From: a virus
Direction: 5' to 3' (one strand)
IMG/VR virus record: IMGVR_UViG_3300027541_000073
Location: 1-64,000 of that record
Length of the DNA stretch: 64,000 bases
In this document: piece after piece, positions 35,227-45,100 of the stretch
Numbering within the stretch: the first letter of the stretch is position 1
How the letters are laid out: each line of letters begins with the position of its first letter
Notes under the pieces: generated by a model
Database searches by the model: none
Seen by the model: the letters and a program-made list of their open reading frames with translations, nothing else
What the model was told of the DNA's origin: nothing
Made by a program: the position numbers and the translations under genes

Positions 35227-37089
35227 TTACTGTTCTACTATTACTAGCTCTAGTAATGTCATAAGAAAGTGCGTAATAATTAATTCTGCATCTCGTCTAG
35301 TCGAGTATTCTTGGAATTCCGATGTTGGGCTAAATGGAGAATTACTATTTGCTTTTTGATATAGCATCCACTGATACATTTCTTCAACTAAGAAATCTTT
35401 GTTCTCAGTTAATAATGTATTGGCATTCTGGAAATAAAATCCGTTCTCAACTTGTTGACAAGCATACGCAATAGTTTTCCAAGGTTTATCCCATGTCTGA
35501 CCGTGATCTGCATCGTCTACACCGTCGTTAGATACGTAGTACAGATCTGGAATAACAAACATTTTTTTCCAGTTTGGTTGTCCGTTAGAAATGTGGAAGT
35601 GATAATCTTCTGTATCTCCGGCAGCACCGCCTTGTGGAATAATTGGAACAGCAACAGTTGATGTTCCGTCAAATGTAACAATGTCGCCTTGAGTATTACC
35701 TGCGTTTTCTTTTGCATGAACTACATATACTACCCAGAATGCGTTAGCAACATCTAGGTCAGGTCTAAAGAACGAACTAGATGTATGATTTCTAATACAA
35801 CGATATGTGCAGTTTTCCCAGATTACTAAGTCGCCGATAATATAATTTGTGGTGTTAGTCCAGAAATTAGTCCATCTAACTGATGGAACAACCAACTTCC
35901 ATTTAAGATAATTGACACCTACAAAGTCAATATTGTCCCCATTGGTCAATGAACCGTTAGGAACTTCGCTGATAATCAATGTTGTACTGTCATTTACAGA
36001 TACCACAGTCTGGCCTTGCGTAAATGATGGGTTAACTAAAACCATGCCCTTTGTAATGCCAGCCGTTGAAACTACTTTTAAAGTTGTTCCAGAACTTCCT
36101 GTGTCCACATAAGAACCAGTTACTGCATAACTTGTTGGATCTTGGCCTGCGCTATCTATCACGGCTGTGAATAATTGTCCGCCTCTGCGTACAACATCAC
36201 CGACTCTATATTGAGCACCCGAACTCCACTCGTTCATCATTCTATAACCTTGGGTTATTAGTTCCCAAGCAGATGACGAGTCTTCAGCATTAACTGAAGG
36301 AATGATATTTAAGTTATTGTTGATTAAACTTACGTAAGTGTAACCGCCATAGATAACAATGTCGCCTTTTTGATACAATGCTGAACTGGTCCAGCCATTT
36401 TCAAATTGTGTACCTGGTAGCCAAACATTAAATGTAGTTGTATCAAATGTAGTAGTAGAAGTATGTCCTTCTGTACAAATATAAACATCTGCTCCTAGTT
36501 TAACAAGGTCGTTTAATTTATATCTTGTCGATGCAGTCCAAGCACCTTTGTATTCGATACCATTGTTTACTACTTCCCATTTGTAGTTGTCTGCTTCGCG
36601 GCCGTCTGTAATATTGTCAGCAGATGTATGATCTTCAACGCAACGATAAACTATACCGCCATATTTTACAATATCTCCAAAACCATAGACAGTAGAAATA
36701 GCCCAAGCAGTATTCCAGTTATCGAACTGTGCGTATGTGTCCCATTTGGTTAGGTCAATGGTTGTTAATCCACTGGTATGTGCCTCGGTACAAATATAAA
36801 CAACACCACCAAATCTAATGATATTGCCGATTGAATAAAATGTGCTCGGTGTCCATTCTTCTCTCCATGCTCGACCATCAATCATTAGTTCCCAGCGAGG
36901 AGTGCTTGCGCCACCGCCTGTTACATAATATAAGTCGTCGTAGAAATTACTAGAGGATGTGTGCGGCTCTTTACATACGTAAGTTTTACCTTCGTATTGA
37001 GATACAGCGTCTCTGTTGTAGAACACGCCATCGTTCCATTGTCCTTTCCAGGTATATCTTAATCTACCAATTTTAAATTCTGCCGCCAT
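35227..37089 (-). CDS. Large tail fiber, N-terminal fragment of a frameshifted gene
   Basis: 620 residues. Residues 1-470 hold seven W....Y..GD(I/V)V..GG..Y.C...HTS modules like those of the giant fiber, then KPWKTIAYACQQVENGF, the start of the beta-helix. The last 20 residues (after RDAELI) are off-frame: homologues continue with (I/V)(I/V)DAL.YD, and that continuation lies in the next frame from 35272 downward. Inserting one base between 35274 and 35275 (restoring the Asp codon of IIDAL) joins the two pieces into 2670 residues. ATG 37089 has an AAGGATT ribosome site. It could be a real mutation, a recoding site without a standard slippery heptamer, or an assembly error. Confidence 0.75.
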   Translation of the reverse strand: MAAEFKIGRLRYTWKGQWNDGVFYNRDAVSQYEGKTYVCKEPHTSSSNFYDDLYYVTGGGASTPRWELMIDGRAWREEWTPSTFYSIGNIIRFGGVVYICTEAHTSGLTTIDLTKWDTYAQFDNWNTAWAISTVYGFGDIVKYGGIVYRCVEDHTSADNITDGREADNYKWEVVNNGIEYKGAWTASTRYKLNDLVKLGADVYICTEGHTSTTTFDTTTFNVWLPGTQFENGWTSSALYQKGDIVIYGGYTYVSLINNNLNIIPSVNAEDSSSAWELITQGYRMMNEWSSGAQYRVGDVVRRGGQLFTAVIDSAGQDPTSYAVTGSYVDTGSSGTTLKVVSTAGITKGMVLVNPSFTQGQTVVSVNDSTTLIISEVPNGSLTNGDNIDFVGVNYLKWKLVVPSVRWTNFWTNTTNYIIGDLVIWENCTYRCIRNHTSSSFFRPDLDVANAFWVVYVVHAKENAGNTQGDIVTFDGTSTVAVPIIPQGGAAGDTEDYHFHISNGQPNWKKMFVIPDLYYVSNDGVDDADHGQTWDKPWKTIAYACQQVENGFYFQNANTLLTENKDFLVEEMYQWMLYQKANSNSPFSPTSEFQEYSTRRDAELIITHFLMTLLELVIVEQ

Positions 37090-37126
37090 TTTTAATCCTT
37101 AAATTATCATTAAACTCATGTACTTA

Positions 37127-37492
37127 TCACACTATAGAATCGACTGGATAAACATATTCTTTGTTTAGACGTACAACAAATTCGCCGTTGTCGTTGATAT
37201 AGTAAAACATACTTCTGCTGTCCCATCTATACTGATCCCACTCTAAATTTGAGTAAGGACGACTATGGTCGAGTTCTAATCTACCTTCAAAGAAATCAAC
37301 ACCGTATTGAAAATCCGTAAAGTCGTTTTCTGTTAAACCTGGATTGTTGATAGTAATATCGTCTTCATCTTTTAAACCGTCAACTTTAATAAAATAAAGC
37401 ATTCCGTTGTCATCTCTTCTTAGCCCGTAGAAAAAACGTATGCTAAGGTCACCTGCTAGGTCTGATGGTTGTGTTCCAATATAGTATGTCAT
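37127..37492 (-). CDS. Small virion structural protein
   Basis: 121 residues, acidic and aromatic-rich (FFYGLRRDDNGMLYFIKVD, DFQYGVDFFEG, YYINDNGEFVVRLN). I recognise the type as a small structural protein of T4-like marine phages encoded among fiber genes, but not its role. There is no membrane segment or enzyme motif. AAGGAATAG precedes ATG 37492. It sits between the 109-residue protein and the broken large fiber and may connect a fiber to the baseplate or whisker region; that is inference. Confidence 0.55.
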   Translation of the reverse strand: MTYYIGTQPSDLAGDLSIRFFYGLRRDDNGMLYFIKVDGLKDEDDITINNPGLTENDFTDFQYGVDFFEGRLELDHSRPYSNLEWDQYRWDSRSMFYYINDNGEFVVRLNKEYVYPVDSIV

Positions 37493-37502
37493 TATCTATT
37501 CC

Positions 37503-37832
37503 TTATGATATTTCAACATAACTCATGATGCAGTCTAATGCCGCTTCTTGGCTAGCAGAAATATGAATTGCGTTATTTGGTGCTAAAATTAATTTTTCGC
37601 CACCGTTAACAACACGTAAACTTGAATTTGGTGCTATAATAATATCTTTAATAAAATAACCTACAGTACTAGCATCGTCTGTAACGGTAATACTGGCTAA
37701 AATATTACTGCCTGTTAAATTTGCCAGACTTAAACCAATGACTGTACCTCTGGTACTTGGTCCAAATTCTAAAACTTGTATAGGAGTTGTTCCTATTTCG
37801 TTAACTACTTTGTTCTTAAAAAAGTTTGCCAT
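37503..37832 (-). CDS. Small beta-sandwich virion protein (family of three in this window)
   Basis: 109 residues. TVIGLSLANLTGSNILASITVTD (strands with the family's N..G.N), then IKDIIIAPNSSLRVV, EKLILAPNNAIHISA and a final strand MSYVEIS. The same order is seen in the 108-residue protein at 17177 and the 111-residue protein at 46377. It follows the 1404-residue fiber after 4 bp and has its own Shine-Dalgarno. Probably a joint or decoration subunit of fibers. Confidence 0.55.
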   Translation of the reverse strand: MANFFKNKVVNEIGTTPIQVLEFGPSTRGTVIGLSLANLTGSNILASITVTDDASTVGYFIKDIIIAPNSSLRVVNGGEKLILAPNNAIHISASQEAALDCIMSYVEIS

Positions 37833-37836
37833 GTTC

Positions 37837-40800
37837 TTATCCTAATATCAGTGCGTAGGTGATTGCAATATCTTCAGCAGTGGCCGCATTAATACCACCA
37901 CCAGCACCTGCGGCAGAGTCCCAAGTAGTTCCATTAAAAATTTCTAACTGTTTTAGTTCTGAGTTGTAACGTGTCATACCGACTACAGCGTATGCTGGAC
38001 GTTCTGAGCTAATACCTGTTGGAACTACGAAACCATTTGTACCTGCAATTTTAAAATATCCAGTTCCGGACTGAGTAATTGTTGTTATTGCTCCAGAAAC
38101 TGTGTTTGTTATAGTATTATCTTTAATAGCAAAGTTGGCCAGTTTGATACTGCCTGTACCTGTGGCATTAAAAATAATGTCTGTGTTTGTTGTACTGCTA
38201 ATTGTATTGCCGTCAATAATAATGTTGTCAACTTCAACACGTGGCACTTGTAATCTAGCACTGGTTAAATCTGCTGTTACAACATTATTGTTGTAAAATC
38301 TAATAGTATCATCATTTGCGCCAGGTGTTAGTTCTGCTGTGATACGTGTTGTATCATCCAAGTCGCCGACACCACTTAGTTTAATCCAGTTAACTCCGTC
38401 ATAGCCTTCATAACGACCCATCTGGCTATTGAAACGAATCATACCAGACTGTGCTGTTGGACGCTCTGCTGTGTTACCCACAGGAATTATTAAACTTTGA
38501 TTTGAATTAATGCTTACTAGTTTATTAGTTCCTGGTTGGATTACAATGTCGCTGGCAGAATTACTGCTGATAACGTTTGCGTTAACATTAAATTCTTCTA
38601 GAACAATGTAGCCTGTGCCATTAGCACGTAGTTCTAAATTACTGTTGGATACTGTTGTGGCAATGTAATTGTCTTTGACAATTATGTCACCTGTATAAAA
38701 TTCTTCTGCTGTAACTCTGTTACTGGCCAATGCGTTTGTTGAACTGACGTTTCCGCTGACAGTTAAATTCTGTCCCAATGAAACGTTGTTATATGGCATT
38801 GTAATAATGCCTGTACCGGCTGCGCTTAATTCTAAATTACTGTTAGAAAGTGTTGTTTTAATTGTGTTGCCAGCAATTTTAATATTTTGAAATTGTGCAT
38901 CGCTGCCAACTGTTAATGTGCCCGAAACGCTGTAGTTACCAGTCTGTGTTACGTTACCAGTTTGAATAATATTACCAGTGTAGGTAACTGTTCCGGTAAT
39001 ATTTGTATTACCTAATGTAGATGTTCCTAGTACTGTTAGGTCGTTGTTAATTAAAACATTGTCACTAGGTACATAAATTCTTCCTGTGCCGTTAGCACGT
39101 AATTCTAAGTCAGCATTTGAGTCAACGGTTTTAATTACATTGCCGTCGATATTAATACTGTCAACGTGTAAATTACCAGTGTATAAATTTGCCCACTGTA
39201 GTCCGTTAGTTCCTAGTGTATAAGTTTCTGTTACGCCTGGAGTGATATTGCTGGTAATACCGGCAACAATGCTAATAGTGTCAGTGGGCTGATCACCTAG
39301 TGTAATATTTCCGCCAACTGTTACGTTACCAGTAACATCTAAATTACCAGTAATGTTTACATTATTTTGTAGATTAATTTCATCGTTGGCACTTAGAACG
39401 TTAACTACACCGGTAGTGCTTTCAATAGTGTTGCCACTGATTTTAATATTACCAGTGCTAACTTCTGTACCATCAATATAAGTTGTGTTTACGCCATCAG
39501 TAAATGTTACACCAGTTAAAGAACTAATGTTAAAACTTGTTGTGGTAAATTCTACTGTACCAGAGGCCTGGTTAACATAAAATAAGTCGCCAACTCTAAA
39601 GTCACCTTTATGGTCGACGCTGGAATAATAAATCTTTGCACCGTTTAGTTCAACAACTTCGTTAGCCTGTACTACATACGTTACATCATTATCTGTTCTG
39701 TGTAGTACACCAATATAGGCTAAGTTCTGTCCAATTAAGTAAGCAACAACACCTAGTCCGTCGCCATAGATACCATAGTTACCATAAACTGCGGCAGATC
39801 CAATACTACGAACTTCTGCACCAAAGTCTGAATAATCAACTAGACTAAATGCTGTGGCTGTGCCTCCTGCATTAGTTCTAATGTCCTGTGGCAATAGAAC
39901 ATCGTCTACAAAAACTGTAGAAGTATCTGCGCCGTCAAAGTGCGCTAACAATACGCTGTAAGAATCGTTTGGTAGTGCAGAAGAAGGAGCAGTAAACGAA
40001 CTAGTGTGTCTAGCAGTTCCTTTGCTCACTCGGACATCGTCTACATATCCAACAAAATTTGCAGATCCGCTACCATCAGAACCTATTCTAAATGAACCAT
40101 TATTGCCTACATCTCCTGCAACAGTATCAGTTGTTCCTAATAAAGTTCCGTTGACAAATGCTCTGATAGTTGAACCACTTCGTGTAAATGCGATGTGTGT
40201 CCATGTGTTAATAGATATTGTGCCGCCAAAAGTAACAGTACTGCTTCCGTAAAAGTTTCCTTTTAGTGTACCGTTTTCAATCATTGTGGTGTATCTGTCG
40301 GCTGCTTCACCACCGATGGTAAACAATGAAAATGTGCCAGTTACGTTTGTTGGATAGAACCAACCTTCTAATGCGAAATCTGCATCGAATACAAAGTCAG
40401 TTAAACTGTTTACAGTTACATAATCGCCTGTACCGTCTAGATACAGACTAGCAGTTCCAAATTTTTTCTGTGCTGTTTTAAGTTGTGCATCTCCATTGGC
40501 TGTAATAGTTTTACCGCCACGTTCTGACTGTGTTTCTAATCCTGTAACTTTACCTGTTAGATAAATTTTACCGTCTGTACCAACTTCGTCGATTGTACCT
40601 GAGCCTAGAACAGTAACTCCGTCTGTGTCATAGTAACTTAGTGTGTTGCCCACAGCAAATGTACCGGAGTTGCCAGTAACTCTAACTTCTGTTCTACCCT
40701 GTCCAGCAAATCCTTCGCTACTGCTGTACAAATACATACCTTTATCAGCAAAGTATGTAAACGAGTTTAACCATTCAATTCTTGCACCGTTTGTAGCAAT

Positions 40801-42051
40801 TAATGTTTCAGCCGCTGGTGTGATAAATGTCACTGCGTGGAATAACATGGCCGCTTCAATGCTGTTTGCATTGACAATGCTACCGTCTAAGAATGCACCG
40901 TGACCTGCATCACCTGCGGCATATCCGCGAGGGTCATCTGCTGTGGCTGTACCCAGTCTTACACTACTACCAAAGGTTAAAACTGTAATATTTTTTACAT
41001 AAGGACTGCGTGTACTAACAGTCATACCTGGAGCAAATGTAAATGCGTGTCCAGTGTTGCCAATTGGCTCGTGCTCAAAACCTGTAATTGTAAAGTCTTG
41101 AATGGTAGTTTCGCCATTCATCTTGAAACAGTCTTGTTGACGTGTTGCCGCTGTAGGACGAATTGTTACAGAACGCAGGTTAGCACCAACAATCGCAACG
41201 CCCTGTGGTACTGTTAGTGGAAAAATTTCTTCGTAATCGCCAGGGTACACATAAACAGTATCGCCTGTAGTTGCTTGGCTAAGAGCATGTTTGATTGTTA
41301 AGAACGGATCGTTTTGGTGTGTGCCGCTGTAACTGTCACTGCCGTTTACAGCAACGTACCAAATGTTCCCCTGACGTAGGTTTAAGTTAATGTTATCTAC
41401 AACTAAATCACCAGTATCGATTACATCAGCAAATAAGTTGTTAGTCCATACGTCTGCCCAACGTTTGCCACTTTCACCTAATGTGTAAGTATCGTCTTGA
41501 TCTGGAACAATGTTGCTGGCTACATCTGCGGCAAAAGTAATATTATCTGTATTGGCATCACCTAATGTAATATTGCCGTCTGCTGTGATATTTCCAGTAG
41601 CATGAATATTTCCGTAAACATTAGTGTCGGCAAATACTTCTACTGTGCCTGTGCCATTTGGACGTAGTTCAAGATTGGTGTTTGTGCTGTTTGTGCTGAT
41701 AACATTGTTTTCTATGTCAATGTCGTCAACACGTAATTTTGCTTGATATACTACTGGACTTGCACCGCTAGGTAGCAAGGATAATACATCTTGTGTTGTG
41801 GAAATTGTTGTAGCAGAAATGCTAATGTCTGCAATTTCTGCTAGAGTATCTACTAGTAAGTTAGTAGTTCTAGTTGTACCATTTACGTGTAAAGTATGTG
41901 TAGGGTCGTTAGTCTTTATACCAACTCTGTGGTTGGCGGAGTCTGGATCAGTAACTTTTAAGTAAACAAGGTCAGTCTCAAAGGCTAAATCCACACCCTG
42001 GCGTAGAAGGTTGGCCTTTAAGAGCGGACCGGAAATTCGACCAACGGCCAT
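37837..42051 (-). CDS. Tail fiber with inserted LamG/lectin-like domain (1404 residues)
   Basis: The N-terminal GRISGPLLKANLLRQGVDLAFETDLVYL is shared with the next fiber. A pectate-lyase-like beta-helix follows (IWYVAVNGSDSYSGTHQNDPF, VYPGDYEEIFPLTVP, SPYVKNITVLT). At about residues 435-740 there is a block missing from the paralogue, containing a LamG/concanavalin-like domain at about 525-720 (FGTASLYLDGTGDYV, ALEGWFYP, WTHIAFTRSG, IGSDGSGSANFVGYVDDVRV). The shaft then repeats 'GN.I.TT.SNSNLEL.ANGTG.I' several times and ends with TRYN.EL...E.FNGTTWD. LamG folds commonly bind glycans. Preceded by a late motif and a 120-nt leader. Confidence 0.8.
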   Translation of the reverse strand: MAVGRISGPLLKANLLRQGVDLAFETDLVYLKVTDPDSANHRVGIKTNDPTHTLHVNGTTRTTNLLVDTLAEIADISISATTISTTQDVLSLLPSGASPVVYQAKLRVDDIDIENNVISTNSTNTNLELRPNGTGTVEVFADTNVYGNIHATGNITADGNITLGDANTDNITFAADVASNIVPDQDDTYTLGESGKRWADVWTNNLFADVIDTGDLVVDNINLNLRQGNIWYVAVNGSDSYSGTHQNDPFLTIKHALSQATTGDTVYVYPGDYEEIFPLTVPQGVAIVGANLRSVTIRPTAATRQQDCFKMNGETTIQDFTITGFEHEPIGNTGHAFTFAPGMTVSTRSPYVKNITVLTFGSSVRLGTATADDPRGYAAGDAGHGAFLDGSIVNANSIEAAMLFHAVTFITPAAETLIATNGARIEWLNSFTYFADKGMYLYSSSEGFAGQGRTEVRVTGNSGTFAVGNTLSYYDTDGVTVLGSGTIDEVGTDGKIYLTGKVTGLETQSERGGKTITANGDAQLKTAQKKFGTASLYLDGTGDYVTVNSLTDFVFDADFALEGWFYPTNVTGTFSLFTIGGEAADRYTTMIENGTLKGNFYGSSTVTFGGTISINTWTHIAFTRSGSTIRAFVNGTLLGTTDTVAGDVGNNGSFRIGSDGSGSANFVGYVDDVRVSKGTARHTSSFTAPSSALPNDSYSVLLAHFDGADTSTVFVDDVLLPQDIRTNAGGTATAFSLVDYSDFGAEVRSIGSAAVYGNYGIYGDGLGVVAYLIGQNLAYIGVLHRTDNDVTYVVQANEVVELNGAKIYYSSVDHKGDFRVGDLFYVNQASGTVEFTTTSFNISSLTGVTFTDGVNTTYIDGTEVSTGNIKISGNTIESTTGVVNVLSANDEINLQNNVNITGNLDVTGNVTVGGNITLGDQPTDTISIVAGITSNITPGVTETYTLGTNGLQWANLYTGNLHVDSINIDGNVIKTVDSNADLELRANGTGRIYVPSDNVLINNDLTVLGTSTLGNTNITGTVTYTGNIIQTGNVTQTGNYSVSGTLTVGSDAQFQNIKIAGNTIKTTLSNSNLELSAAGTGIITMPYNNVSLGQNLTVSGNVSSTNALASNRVTAEEFYTGDIIVKDNYIATTVSNSNLELRANGTGYIVLEEFNVNANVISSNSASDIVIQPGTNKLVSINSNQSLIIPVGNTAERPTAQSGMIRFNSQMGRYEGYDGVNWIKLSGVGDLDDTTRITAELTPGANDDTIRFYNNNVVTADLTSARLQVPRVEVDNIIIDGNTISSTTNTDIIFNATGTGSIKLANFAIKDNTITNTVSGAITTITQSGTGYFKIAGTNGFVVPTGISSERPAYAVVGMTRYNSELKQLEIFNGTTWDSAAGAGGGINAATAEDIAITYALILG

Positions 42052-42169
42052 ATATCACTCCTGATAACCCCGTGTTTCACGGTTAACCAAGTTCTCATCC
42101 CTTGCGGGCTCTTTGCTGGTTTACCACAGTTTAATCATACAAGAAATTGGTCGTTCCTTGTAATCAGTA

Positions 42170-42179
42170 GTATTTAGCC
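42170..42179 (-). promoter_or_regulatory. Late promoter motif (GGCTAAATAC) and structured leader
   Basis: On the minus strand GGCTAAATAC is identical to the motif at 48280-48289. It lies about 120 nt before ATG 42051. The leader between them contains CCC-GCAA-GGG (a GNRA-loop stem near 42090-42110) and CCGTG-AAA-CACGG (near 42070-42085). The motif starts 11 bases after the stop of the preceding fiber gene. Confidence 0.5.
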
Positions 42180-42189
42180 GTTTGTATTT

Positions 42190-45100
42190 TTAACCTAGTA
42201 TTAGGTTCCAAAGATAGGAAATGTCTTCCATATATTGTTGCGTAACAGTTTCGCCCTCACCGCCAGCATTACCCCATTTTGTACCAGTCCACACTTCAAC
42301 AACACTTTCTTCAATGTTGTATCTAGTTTCACCGACTTCTGGGGATGAAGGTTGTTCTGCTGTAGTTCCGTAGGGAATTACTAGACCATTAGTTCCAGTA
42401 AATTTAATATATCCTAGCCCTGTAGATCCAAGTGTTATTGCAGAATTTAACTCGTTTCTAATATCAGATCCATCTGGGGTAATATTTTCAATTCTATTAA
42501 GTCCGGTTCCATTGGGTGCAAATGTTAGATCATTGTTAGTTGTAGTAACTGTGTTAACATCAAATAATGTATTGTCTACTAGTAATCCGTTAGTACGTAA
42601 TCTTGTGGAAGTAATATCCATTGTTAGGATATTATCTGCTTTAAAGTTTATTTCTTCACTAGAACCAGCAGTTACAGATGTTTGTCTATCTGCTGAATAT
42701 ACTCCGCCAAATGCCGCGCCATAGCCTTCAAAAATTCCAGTTGTGGTATTAAATCTAACATCACCTTGTTGGAATGTTGGGCGATTTGCCGTGGTACCTT
42801 TTGGAACTATTAATGCCGCAGTAGTATCAAATTTTAAATTTTTACCAGTGTTGGGCTGTAGTACAATGTCATCTGCATTAGAAACAGTACTTCCAGTAAA
42901 TTTTGTAGTTTCTAAAAATACTCCGCCTGCAGAGTTTCCTCTTAATTCTAAATTTGAGTTACTGGTAGTTGTAGAAATGTAGTTGTCTTTGATTAAGATA
43001 TCTGCATTATAAAATTCTTCAGCAGTATATCTATTGCTGGCTGTGATATTTGTTGTGTAATAATCACCAGAAATGCTAAGACTTCGTGTAATGCTAACAT
43101 TATCTACTGGAATTTGTATAATGCCGGAAGCGTGTGCGCTTAGTTCTAAATCACTGTTTGAATCACTGGTGAAAATTCTATTATTAACTATCTGAACATT
43201 GTCAAAATATGCGCTAGATCCTACAGTTAATGTTCCGCTAATGTCTAAAAATCCTGTGTTAGATTTATCACCAGCGAGTACTACTGCACCGGTATGATTT
43301 AAAGTTCCTATAACATTTACAGATTTTACAGTAGTTAATCCGCTGACAGTAAGATTTTGGTCGAACGCCGCATAATCTTTTAAGTTTACGATTCCTGCAG
43401 AATTAGCACGTAGTTCTAAGTCACTGTTTGACACAGTAGTTTCTATTACATTTCCTCTAATTCTAATATCGTTAATATTTGCTTCTGATGTATAAGTATC
43501 TCGCCATACTTTTGTACTTGAACCTAAGTTGTAGGTTTCTGTTACATCTGGTTCAAAATTTTGATTTAATGTTTGTTTGAATGTTACGGTATCTACTGTT
43601 TGATTACCTAAAATTAATTGTCCACCTAGACTAAAATCTCCGGTGATATCTAAATTCTTAGCAACATTAACATCTAAAGTTAGGTTAGTTTCTCCGCTGG
43701 CTGATAAAATGTTTACTTCGCCAAATAAAGATTCAATTGTATTTCCTGCTATTTTTAAATTGCCTGTATTAACAAAATCTTTTGTAATTGTTGTTACGTC
43801 TGCGCCCGTGGTAATAGTCAAACCAGTTGCACCTGTTGATGCTAATCCGCTGGCGTCAAAACTAACTGTACCATTTTCAAAATCGACATAAAATTGATCG
43901 CCTACACGGAATGTACCTTTGTGATCCTGACTTTGATAGTAAACTCTACCGCTGTTTAATTCTACTGTTTCGTTAGTTTGTACAACTAGTGTGTCATCAT
44001 TAGTAGCATCTTTGCCTGTACCTATATAGGCAAAGTTGTGCTGAATTAGATACATTAATGTATCTGCACCGTCTGCTACTGCTCCATAATTTCCGTAAAC
44101 GTTTGCTGAACCAATACTACGAACTTCTGCACCATAGGCCAGTGTGCTACCATCTTCAGTTAATCTACCTGTGCCTTGTATAGCATATAGAGCTCTATTA
44201 GCAAAATATGTAAATGAATTTAACCATTCAACACGCACACCGTTGGTCATTGTCAATGCATCTACACCAGGTGTGATAAATGTCACAGCATGGAACAACA
44301 TACTTGCTTCTTTAGTTAAGTAGTTTGTTTCACTACCGTCTACTAGGGCACCTTTACCCGCATCGCCACTGGCAAAACCTCTTGGATCATCGGCTGTAGT
44401 TGTTGTACCTTGTGTTATAACTGATACATTTTGAATGTAAGGACTGCGACTAGTTACCTGCGCATTTGGAGCAAAACGGAAAGCATAACCTTTGTCGTTA
44501 ATACTGTCATAGTAAAAGTCTTTGATTGTTAAGTTATTAACTGTGGTTTCACCATTTAAATGAAATACGTCTTCGCTTTGACTGGCTGTGTCTGGAACAA
44601 TGGTAACGCTTCTTAATTCTAATCCACTTACAGCAACACCTGCCGGAACAACTAATGGTAATAGTTCTGCATAAGTTCCTGGATATATTTTAATTGTGTC
44701 ACCGGCAGTGGCCACGCTTAATGCTTTTTCAATAGTAGCATACGGTGCGTTTTCGTGATTACCTTGATTTAAGTTATCGCCATTTTCAGCAACAAACCAT
44801 GTTTTGCCCGGACGAAGAGCATAGTTAACTCCACTAGGAGTTGATAAACTGCTAGTAGTTACTTGTTGCCCGTTGACTAGATTTGTGTACAGGCCGTTCC
44901 ATCTATTAGATGATGATGTTCCTAAACTATAAAATGCATCTGTATCTGGAACAATGTTACTGGCTATGTCTGCATTAAAATCTACAGCATCGTTTTGATC
45001 TGAACCAAATGTAATCGTGCCGTCTAAGGTAATATCGCCGGTAGAGTGTAAATTACCAGTAATATTAAACTCGTTGTAAACTTCTAACGTGCCTGATCCG

